Origin: Alviniconcha marisindica
Taxonomy: Eukaryota; Mollusca; Gastropoda; Provannidae
Assembly: GCA_018857735.1 (NCBI GenBank)
Contig: JABMCL010002071.1
Location: 90,001-154,000 of the forward strand
Direction of reading: 5' to 3'
Length of the DNA stretch: 64,000 nucleotides
In this document: positions 24,083-35,200 of the stretch, in pieces
How positions within the stretch are numbered: the first letter of the stretch is position 1
Layout: each line of letters starts with the position of its first letter
The notes under the pieces: generated by a model
The model's database searches: none
What the model was told of the DNA's origin: nothing
The model's input: the letters and a program-made list of their open reading frames with translations, nothing else
Translations under genes and position numbers: made by a program

Positions 24083-25319
24083 TGGCTAGTCGTGGACTTA
24101 CATACCACTATAATTATTTAGGTCCATGACGGCTCTGCTGAAGTGTGCCCCGACGTAACACGGTCGGCGCAGGGGCCGGGATGCAGCTCGCCGACAGTGG
24201 GGCTGCCACCCAAACTGACGTTTGTACAGAGCCGGCAATCTTCGCTGGGTACTACCGCTCGTGAAGACCTGAGAAGACGCTGTGGTCAGGACTTCGAGTC
24301 CGGTAGAGCTATTCAGTTTCAGAGTATACACAGCAGACCGGAAGCCTAACTGTCGGTGGCATGGACTAAAGTTGATTTAACGTCCGCCATTTGTCACGTG
24401 ACGTCCCGTCCCCGCATCAGGACATAGGACAGGTGCCAAAACACACAAATAACGCGCGTAGTAAAAAAATAAAAAAGTCTAAAGTTGCAGAATAATTAAA
24501 ACTGATGATGATAATGGCTACTCGATCGGCCTAATGAAAGACCGGAAGACAAAGAAGTTCTGGACATACTTGAGTCAAGACTCGGGCCGCTGAGACCTCA
24601 AATGATACTGCAGGAATTTTTCTCCTCCTTCTTCACAGCCAGGACTTGGCTGATTGAGTGAACGCTCAGTCTTCATCTTGAGTTATTTCATTTTGGTTTT
24701 TCATTTGTGTCCTCAGTTGTGAATGTATACTAGTACTATACAAAAACTAAATTGGTCACCTACAGAGAAGAAGAAGGGGAATGACAGAGCAGACATCACT
24801 GACTCGGGTGGGCAAATGAAGCAGTCACGAGAGGCCCGCTTGTCCGCGTCGTGTCGAAACTGAGACCGAGGTGTCACAGTTGAAGATCTTGATTCAAATC
24901 GAGGCAATTAACTTTAAAACAGAAGTGCACCTGGGACTTGAGCACAACTGACTGACTGAAACCAGAGACGAGACTTCACATCATCTGACTGATCGCGGCC
25001 GCATGGAGGAGAGAGCCGTCATGGAACTCAGAGTCGAGAGCCGGCAACTCGAGGACCATGACTTTCAGTGCCTGGAAATGGACTTCAGGCCGGAGCGTTC
25101 TCCTGCGGCACAACATTGCAGCCGACTTCCTTAATCCTAGATTGATGGGAAGGCTTTAGTAAGTTATAATAACGATGGTATTCCGTTTACGTGCTCAGTA
25201 TTCAGTTTCACTTTCCAAATTCGGCAGAGGAACATAAGCGACTGCGACTCTTTGTGCCGTGAAAACAAACATGACGCGCGCGACTGAGTAACAGTCAGTC
25301 GCGCGGGCCACAGCATACA

Positions 25320-25345
25320 CTCTGACACTGCACACGACCGTGCCC

Positions 25346-25381
<36 letters not shown>

Positions 25382-25400
25382 TACACACACATACACACTA
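25320..25400. repeat. (TC)n/(AC)n microsatellite
   Basis: ctctctctctctctc is followed by about 15 AC dinucleotides with interruptions. Polyvaline/cysteine reading frames crossing it are spurious. Confidence 0.85.
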
Positions 25401-25801
25401 CTGGCACTAACATGTACAGTCCGACTGAGTAGCCCTGGATAGCCTGAAGAGCTGAGATTTCAGAGGTGAAGATGTGAGCCGCGGGTGTGTTCAAGTTCAG
25501 TGATGTTTTAGACCAAAACAAACTACAACAACAAAAGACTCGAGAAAAACGGCTGAGATGACCAAACCGAACAGACTGGGGAAGACGAAGACTGAACTTT
25601 TTGTATTTTGTACAAATGAGACTGAGTTTTTGTGGCGGGGACCATTCTGATCCCAGGCGGAGATGGCCGGGGCCTAGTAGTCGGACCGAGGCGGCCGCTG
25701 TGACTGACCCGGCCGCTGCGCCCGCTGGCCACTGGCACCGCCAGAACATGATGACTCGCCTGACTGAGTCAGTTGAGAGCGACCGGAGAGCCGGATGTAT
25801 C

Positions 25802-25987
25802 ATTAACTGCCAAGGGCAAGGTCACAACTGAGACAGCGTCCACAAATCACAATTTTTTGAAGAGAAAGGAGAGCTGACGCAGTCGCCGAAACGGCCCGAG
25901 GCCTTTCTAAGTTATTCTGCCTGTACAAGTTCTGATTCGGCATTTGCCTCACGGGCCGGCAAGGTATCACCGCTAGGCCAAACGTGA
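25802..25987 (-). mobile_element. Degraded copy of the tRNA-derived SINE
   Basis: Matches SINE copies 1 and 2 in the body (gaagagaaaggagagc) and in the A-box end (ccgctaggccaaac), but the tRNA-like middle is replaced by about 60 bp of unrelated sequence. This is an old, rearranged copy. Confidence 0.6.
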
Positions 25988-26257
25988 CCGCCGGGCTCGC
26001 TCCGCCGTTTCTCGGCCGGTGAGGCATTGTTAATCGTATGGCTACACAAGTGCTTTAGCTATACGATCTTTCTTGTTAGGCTGTGATTTTGTAACAAAGT
26101 TTTCCGAGGCTTGACTGTCACTCAACCAAAATAAATGAGCACAGAAGGGTCCATGGGCAGCTATCGGAACTAGGAACCCTAACTAGTATACGGCCTTACT
26201 CATACTGACTTGGGTTCCTTCCACTTTAGCCCACGTACCGAGTTTCCTCGGGAAAAA

Positions 26258-26284
26258 ATGGCGACTGGATGGCGCAAAATATAA
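26258..26284 (+). promoter_or_regulatory. Short uORF overlapping the SKP2 start
   Basis: The first ATG of the inferred leader (26258, A at -3 and G at +4) opens an eight-codon frame ending at TAA 26282-26284. It overlaps the SKP2 ATG at 26269, which has T at -3, and ends just before the in-frame ATG at 26287, which has A at -3 and G at +4. This suggests leaky scanning or starting at codon 7. The transcript start is unknown, so the uORF is conditional on the mRNA including it. Confidence 0.45.
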
Positions 26285-29200
26285 AGATGGGGAAAATAAA
26301 AGGTTCCAAAAGACAATCGAAGCTAGTCCGGAAGGAGAATTTCCCCTACCATGGGTAAGGATGATTTTTATGTTATATTTTTGCTCATTTTGTTGCCAGA
26401 GATGAATGGATTTGCTCGCAAAATGTATATCAGTTCGAGAGCGATTGCACAGTCACAGTGCGCGGTAGTTGTGGCCGATTTTTAAAGTTTAAATGGGTAC
26501 AAACGTGTTAAAGCTCTAAATGCATGCTCATTAGAGTAAAACTTTTTAAAAGATCTATTTTTAATTGTAATATCCCAATGCACGCTGTGTATAATGATGC
26601 AGTATCCAAATTCGAGTGTAGAATTTAGAAAAGTCAAGGTACATGCTGATGTACACAACACAAAGTATACTACCAGGACCACTGTACTACTTACAGTGTG
26701 TACTTACAGTACTCCAACTGTACCAGTCTACCGCGTGTGGTCTTAATGCAAGTTTCTGTTGCAGCTAAGTGTAACTGTAAGTCTAGTGTAAGACAAGAGA
26801 CAAAGAATATATATATATATATATATATATAAAGAACAATTTGAAAGTATAGAGTATGCAGTATACTTTTAGTTTTACTAAGTCTAAGGTGTGTCACTGT
26901 CACAGTGTGAGTATCAGTGTGTGCACACAATTTTCTGCGCAAATTTAAATAAAGGAAAGACCATCTTTCTGGTTTCGTGGACATGACTGCCAATGTGCCA
27001 TGACCGTAGTGTAAACAGTAAAGTTCTCAGTAAGTCAGCTAAGAGATAAAATTTACATGCCCTGTTAAGTTTATTCATTTTAACTAGATTTTCTGGGGTG
27101 ATATTTAAAAGGATAAAATTAAAAAACCAAATTTTGTGCCAATGTAACTGTAAGTGAACATGATCTACAACTCTAGATCAGTGCCAGTGGGATCAGAACT
27201 CAGATACAGTACAACTACAAGTTTACAAAACATGTTCATGCTTGAGTCATATATAGTCATACTCATAGTTTCTCAGTTGCACATCATGCCTCTACGTCTA
27301 TGATATGTTTGCCCTCATGCAGTGCTTGAACTCATTAGTATCACTTGTCAGGTATATATATGAAGTCATTTGGTGTGTAGCGGGAGAGCTGTGCAAGCTA
27401 GCGGGAGAGCTGTGCAAGCTAGCTCGAGTTACGAGTGAGTTCCCCCACCCCTTCTCTCCAGTCGGACGCTGCCTGCCAGCGACTGGCCGGTGCCGCGTGG
27501 TGGTATAAAAGACAGTGCCTGCCCGGTTTCTGTACCATGTGCTGAAAAGTGCTGGTCAACCCCACCTTCTCCCCCGAGTCTACATGCTGAAAAGTGTGTT
27601 ACTCTTCCCTTAGTTAGAGGACCATGTGCTGAAAAGTGCTGGTCAACCCCATCCCCTGAGTCTACATGCTGAAAAGCATGTTACTCTTCCCTTAATTAGA
27701 GGACTTGGTGCTGAAAAGTGCTAGTCCACTCCTACCCCCCGAGTTTACATGCTGAAAACGTGTGTTGCTCTTCCCTTAGTTATTAAGAGACCTGTGCTGC
27801 AAAGTGCAGGCACGCATGTTTAGTTGTTAGAAGACCTGTGCTGCAAAGTGCAGGCACGCATGTTGTTTAGTTATTAGAAGACTTGTGCTGCAAAGTGCGA
27901 GCGTTAGTTAAGTTTATGTTTGTTTGACTTCTTGTGCTGCAAAGTGAGAGCGTTAGTTAAGTCAGTGCAAGGGTGCAACTTACTTTTGTAGGTAATTGAT
28001 ACTGAACCTATGCCGGTAGCTAAGTTAGCTATGGTTTAGTGCGTAGATTAGGCATAGTCATGTGTCAGTTTGGTTTGTTCTTGTGTTTACTGTATGTGTA
28101 ACATGCGGTAGTGTAAATAAAATTGTATGCATTTCTTTATTTGGTTTGTCACTATAATGGGAGTGAGAGTATGTACTGAGACGGAGTGTGGTCAGTGCGC
28201 GCATCTGTGAGCATGCCTCAGTGTTTTCGTCATGTCGGTATATGTGTACAACTTCTGTCTCCCCTTATCTTTTGTCTAGTGTCTGTTTTAAGTGGCATAT
28301 GTGCATAGTGAAACGGCACACCTACCTCTGAGGAGCGGACAAGCAACCAAACACTAACACAGGTTTTTTTCTGGATACCAAGGTCGGTCAATTGTAGTGA
28401 TTTTGAACACAACACGAGGAACATTGAAATGTACACTACATGAGGAAGACTAGAGACAATTGTTTAATATTCCAGTGCAAGTGTCTCTCCTTGACAATCT
28501 CCAGCTTCCCCCTGAACCTAAAATGAGGAACGGGCCACAGGTCCGGTTACAGGTGCATAGTCCATAGACTTGATTGAGAAAAGAACTTCAACTTCCATAA
28601 GGTTATTAAAAGTTCTACAACTTATAGAAATCAATGATAATGGCGCATTTCGAAGCAGAATATTGTACTTGTAGTACTGTAAATTATGTAACATGTTTTT
28701 ATTTTCATAGCTCTAGTCTTCTACTTTTAGAGCTCTTCTACTAGTTCTACTTCTAGTTCTGCCTGTCTGATAAAGCATGCTTTGGGAAGGCTAGTTCCTT
28801 AACGGTGTTGGTGAAAATGTAGATTGTCTTGCTTCTGACTCATATAATTATGTACTATGACTATGTAGTACATAATTATAAGGACAATTTATAATTTATT
28901 TGCAATGGTACTAATATTAATTATTGAAATGTGTGTCAGTCTTGTGTTGAAGCAATTTGAACAGTTTTACTTTTAGCTTAGGAACAGCATATTTACCTGT
29001 CCTTTGTTTTCCTTTTCCAGTAACAGGAGAACAGGCACCAGCTTTCCTGCATCTTTCTCCAACCTTCCTCCTTCAAACTGCTCAATGGCCAACAACTCAG
29101 TCTCAGATGATGAATCTACTGCTTCCTCGTGGAACCTCAGTGCCAGCAATGTTGTTCTTTGTGAGGAGGAAATAGGGATCATTCCACTGCCAGATGAGGA

Positions 29201-32200
29201 GGAAACTGATGGGCAGTCGCCACACACAGCAGCTCAGCCACTGCTGGTATCAGCAGCAGAACCATTTGTGCCACGGTCTTCATCAGGTTCAGTGTGTACA
29301 GCATTGTCTGGGTCAAGTCAGCGTCATGTGACACCAGCTGTCCCAAGAAGGGATGCATCTGTTGCAGATGTCCCGATGGTGTGTGCTTGTGGCAGTGCCA
29401 TACACTGCTTATTATTACAGACTAGTACTACTCTGTACTGATGAGTTTCATCCAGTGTTTGGTCAGATGGTGTCAAGTGAAACTCTGTGTTTGTCCACAC
29501 TTGTAGTTGTACAATATACTTATAATGTATAATGTGCAGTGATGCAATTGTTGTTACTGTTAGTGTTACCTAGCATTCTCTGCTGGGAACCCAGAGCTAT
29601 CAGTATCAAACATATTGGTTTCCTGTGTGAAGCATGGGAACATAGCATGCAAGGCAACATGCTTTAACTGCTGCCCTAAATTCTCTTCCAACATGATATT
29701 GAATTGATAAGTGACATTTGTTGTGAACAGTCAGTGGGATGGTTTTGTGTTACTCGTGATTTGAGAGAGAAATGTTTTTTGGTCCATAATGATGATATGA
29801 ATATAGTGATAACAGGTCTGACCTTTGTGGCTGACAGGGCATGTTATATAAAATATTAAATTATAATGTTAAGCCATGCTACCAAGTTACAAGTACCAGC
29901 CCTACTAGTTTTACCCTGATGTTACATCATGGTTGACTGAGCAGTAATACCCAATTTTCTTCCATCTTTCCACCCTACTAGTACTAATACTACAATACTA
30001 ATTCCTATCATTGATTGTGGGATTTCTACAAAACATGCTGAGAGTGAGACATGTTCTGTTGCTGAGCACTGTGACATCTTTAATATAGGTGTACACCTGA
30101 ATATTTTATTTCTAAACACACCGCTCTGAAACCAGGGAGGGGAGGGGACAAAACAAGGTTACTGCTTGAACTCAGGTTTGAACTGCAACCTATGGTGCAC
30201 AAGTCCAGTACTCCAATCACTTGACAACGACAGCCAGATTTTGCTCAATTTCTCTACAAAAAGCAGACTTTCTAATATGATTTTTTTTAATTATGACTAT
30301 GAGTTTGACTAAGATTAGTAAGAATAAGATTTTGCTTTCATAGACTATTCTGTAAGTGTAACCTGTCCTTACAGCTTTAGGTTTCTTTCCAATCTGAGCT
30401 GGGATATTACACATTACATCTCATCTGATGAACAGGCCCCTAAAGTACTAGGCAACAGTCAGAGGGATAACCGTCCCCCAGACCAGCACAGCAGCAACCA
30501 TGCAGCCAGCTTCCTCAGCATACTGACACCACCTCGCAAAGATGATCTGCGACCCAACCATCTGTTTCCAAAAGGGCCAGGTAGGGCGGCAAGTGTTTGT
30601 TTTTGGAGGGGTGTTAATACTTTTAATTGCTGCATTTGTTGAACTTATTCCTTTCTGTATCATTTTTTATGGAAAATGATGGTTGTTCCTTAAATTAAGT
30701 TCTTAGGAGAAAATCAACAACCAACAATGCTGTTTACTCTAATATTACATTATTAATTATTATACAAATTATAATTTAAGAATATCTGAAGCATGCCAGT
30801 TTTGTCCTTGTTTGTTTGTATAGAGGTGAGCAGCTTAATTTACTTTGCTCAATGGACAGTGCTTATCACCTAGATTTTGTTTACTTCCAGATCACTTTGA
30901 AGGTGTATCAGAAGAGGTGATACTACACATATTCAGTTTCCTGTCTCGACAGACATTAGCCAGGTGCATGAGGGTGTGCTCCAAATGGCATCGAGTTGCG
31001 TAAGTGGTCTGTCATTCTCTTCAGTTGTAACAACTAACAGACATGGTGGCACATTTTTACTGTGCTAACCAGCCTGGCATGTGTGTCAGTGAAAAGTGTC
31101 ATCAGTGAAAAGTGTCACCGGTGTACAATTAATGTTTGTATGTCAAGTAATTAAAGTATGTGTACTTTTTCATGTAGAAAAGTGTACTGCAATGGACAGT
31201 GGGAGTGACATCTACGAAAGTGTAAAATTTATATTAATTAATGTTTATCATTAATGTTTGTTGCCTACATTATTTTTCATATTTATTGAAAATTAAGGCC
31301 TTGACATGCACATGTAGTGTATATGAGGAGCATTGCTGATGCTATTGGTAATGGAAAGGGAAAAAAACTCGCCCTTCCTAAACTGTCCCATTTTCGGCAA
31401 GCAAAAAAATCACCCTTTTCCTGCACTTTTTATTACTTTTAACTATAAAAAGCATCTGTAGGGGTGGTTTTTTTTGTGAATATGTTTTCTCCCGTCAAAG
31501 AATATTCACTTTGACATGCACTAAATTTGGAAATGAGAAATGTTTTGTCAAAAATGTAGTCTTGTAACAGTGAAAAAAGTTCAAATGACATGAAAACACC
31601 TTTAGGCACTGGCATATTTATTAAATATATTGTATAATAATTGATAGATATTTATGCAGAGGTGTGAATTTAGTCCACATCCACATAAGTCCACGTAGCT
31701 TGTCACATTTGATGTGTATTGCTGTAAACAAACTTTTTTATTCAAATTGTGTAGCAGGTAGGGAACAGCAGGTTGCAGTTGTTGTCATTGCCTTGTGCAG
31801 GAGCGATGAGTCGTTGTGGCGGCGCATTGACCTGGCCCAAAAGACGGTCAAGTCTAGAACCCTGGGCAAGCTGATGAGGTTGGGCACCACCCACCTCAGG
31901 CTGGCTAGAGCTGAGGTCAGTTTTCCTTACTGGGTCTTGTTTCTGGGGCAGGGAGTCTTCGTTTCTTCTTTGGTTCTGGGCTATATACCATAAGTATAAT
32001 ATAGCAGCCTTCCAGTCTTGTTCTTGATAGTATACTACTAGCAGTACTCCTCTACGTTTGATGAAAATATTGAAATTAAATAAAAAATAAAAAGCCTTGT
32101 ATGAACTTATGAAGTCCAAAGCTTTTTGTTGAGTTGTGTACTAGACGATGACGTTGACAATGAATGCTTGTAAAAGTATACAAGTATTTTTGTAATAGTC

Positions 32201-35200
32201 GGAGGGCCGGGCATGGAAGTTCAGATAATTATTGTTCAAAATCAGGCTACTTTTAGAGAGTGAAAACCTGCAGTAGATAGGCAGTTTGTAGTTGGAAGAG
32301 TGAGAGCATGGTTCATTTGTGCTATGTTTTATGTATGTAAATTATAATACGTTTAATATTCGCATTGGAGTGATAAAAAAGTTCTTTTGTAGTATGTTTT
32401 TGTCTTTGATGGGGACTTTCAATGATCATCTTTTTGCTTTTCTTTTTTCCATTTCGTTTGTTTTCCAGATTCAGGGAAACAGGATCAAAATAGATTCGCA
32501 CAGCCTTCTTGAACGACAGAGGTATGACAGTCATGTGATCCCAGTAACAATATTAACAAGCTTAAAATTGGGCCACATTTGTCAAGTCCCTTCATATGTC
32601 ATAAAAATATGGAGAAAAAAAGAATTCAAATATTTAGTGAGAGATCTTCATGTGAACTCTGATTTTTGAAAACTCCAAGTGGTTATACAATTTTTTTTGG
32701 TCTTTAAGTTAAACTGAGTTTAAGCAAAGCAAAACCTCTGTGAAAAATATACTTTATTCTGTTCAACTTTTAGTTATTAATTTAGCTATTTTTTAATGAC
32801 ATATTTTAAATAATACTGTGACATGCACGTTTTGAAGGACAAATTGAAGTGTATTAGACACTGAAAGACTCCAAGAGCAAATGATGACAGGTGACACATC
32901 TTGCCTTTTGTGTGCAGGATGTGTCGTCTTCAATACCTGGACCTCAGCATGGCCTCCGTCAGTCCATCAATGCTGCAAGATATTTTGTCGAATTGCCGAC
33001 AACTGCGAAAAGTCAGTCTGGAGAATGTTCCTGTCAACAAGAATATCCTCTGGTGAGTAGTTTCAGTACTGTTTCTGCATTGACATTGTGTTGACAGAAG
33101 AGAAAAGTGGTTTTGCATATCACTTATAAAATCCTGTCTCCCCATTAAATTTTGTTCTTTGCTTTGTGCAGAACTTGCTTTTTTGCACAGGAAGGTATCT
33201 CTTTTCTTTAGTCTGAACTTCTGCTTGTCCATAGTGTTTAAACTGTACTGTTCTTTCATTTCCTGCACATTATTATTGTGCTTGGTGAAACTTCTGAAAG
33301 TCTTGGTTCTCTACAAAAATAGGCATGAACTATATGAAGTCAGTTTGAAAACAATTGCCACCTGAGAATTTTGTGTTTGATATTGAAAGGTTTTTGTTTT
33401 GTTTATTTGTTGGTTGTTTTTGTTGTTTTTCTGCATTACTTGAAGTTGTGTTGTCTGTATCAGTGTATGTTGTGTGTGTTTAAGTTTGCCTTGTTCTTAC
33501 ACAGAATATATTGTGAGTTTCATTTGTATTGTATTTTGTGGTGAGCTTGAGCACAAGTCATGTGAGTTGAGTTGCAGTGGGTTTTTGGGGGGGGGTTGCA
33601 GACTGGAAGGAAATGGTGTTATATGTGAGTGTATGCAATTGCAAGGTTCTTATGGTCCTTACAGGTGCTTACAAGTGTCAAGTACTTACAAATTGAATTT
33701 GCCAAGTAAGGCCTTATATTTTATAAGTCCTTACATTTGCATCACAGTCCTGACAAGCCTAGCTAATACTGAAAATGCACATGGGTAGTTATAAAAGCCC
33801 CAGATTTTTCTGAGTCAGTGACGTTGGAAGGTTACACACATTTAATGAATTTCAAAATTGTTCGGACATAGGTTGAGATGATGCCTGAAGCAGACGATGC
33901 TTTCCTCCATGTTCATTTAGATCACATGCAGCTAAAGTCACGGTCATGAGATTATGCAGTAACTTCCATGTAAGCCATTTTGGTTGCAAAATTCTAAATC
34001 AAACTGTGCAAGAACCTGAGCTAACAGCAAAGATGCCAAGAAAATGTTCATTCCAAGACCGTTGGCTAAAGGATAGTGCACACCAGGAGTGGGTTCTAAA
34101 AGATAAACTGGACAAACACCACGCTCAATGCACGGCATGCAAAATTTGCCTCATTTGTTTGTGTTCCTTACTGTTTCGATGGTCCTTACAAGTAAGTAAG
34201 TAAATTGGTGTTTTATGCCCAGTCAGCCAGTGCGGTTATGTCAGGGTAATGGTCCTTACAAAATCTAATATAAGTCCTTATAAGGTCCTTATTTGGCTTT
34301 AGTCCAAGTCCCTGGGAACCATGAATTGGAATAATTATCTCCTTTGTGTGTGTGTTTGCAGCACCCTGTCAGGATGCAGAAACCTAGATACCTTGAACTT
34401 GTCCATGTGCCAAGGTGTATGTACTGCTGGACTGATGGCTCTGTTTTCCAACTGCAAAATGTAAGAATATCCTGTGTTCTCCATAAGCTGCTTTTTGCAA
34501 CCCGCTGTTCTGTCCTTGAAAAACTGCCACTCTGTCTCCTTGAGCTCATTCCGCCATATGCTCTGCCTTGCTCTCTCTGATTGGCAAGTGAGTCATTTCT
34601 TGATGTTTCTGGGCCCAAAGCAATGTGGCTAGTGAGCCTTCAGATATATCACCCCTTTCCAGTGGAATGCCCTGCCCAGGAGCATCAGGGAGATGGACTT
34701 TATACGTTCTTTCTGGTCTGCTCTCAAGAAGCACTTCATTTGTTGTAGTTTGTAATTCTTTTCCACTTGCCTTTACTGTGTATATATATATATATATATA
34801 TGTGTGTGTAACAATTTGTGTTCTTTCCCACTTGCCTTTACTGTGTGTATGTGTGCGCTTAACTCATTGTGCTTCTTCTAGTGTGTGCGTGTGTGAAAAT
34901 GTATGCTTCTTTTCCCCCAGCCCCAGTGCTGTGAACATGCATACCCTTGCAGGGAAGTTTTTTAAATTTTTTATGTGCATTATAAATTATTATTCATTCA
35001 TGTGTCAAGGTGCATGTACTGCTGAACTGATGGCTTTGTTTTTTCAACTGCAAAATCTAAGAATATCCATCCCCTCCCCCTCCCTCTCTCTCCTGTGGTG
35101 GGGTACTGAGGATGCAAAAATTGATGGGATCCCCTTGCTGAGAATTCAGAGCCGTCAGGTTCCCTCAGCTGAACCTGGAATCAGTCAGAATACGGCCTTG

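Larger units (their letters stand above)
22900..26000. other. GC- and CpG-rich island of broken repeats
   Basis: By eye the composition is clearly richer in G+C and CpG than the AT-rich flanks. It contains a poly(G) tract (about 23089-23113), a poly(C) tract (23641-23666), two SINE/LINE 3' tails in opposite orientations (23603-23716 and 24036-24080) and a degraded SINE head (25802-25987). Open frames (for example 22853-23272 and 25195-25803) match nothing I know and include homopolymer or (AC)n runs. It lies between IPP and SKP2, which diverge from here, so it may also include their promoters. Confidence 0.55.

Noticed and set aside
25195..25803. 202-codon open frame on the minus strand
   Set aside because: It crosses an (AC)n/(TC)n microsatellite, has no recognisable domain and sits in the repeat-rich GC island.
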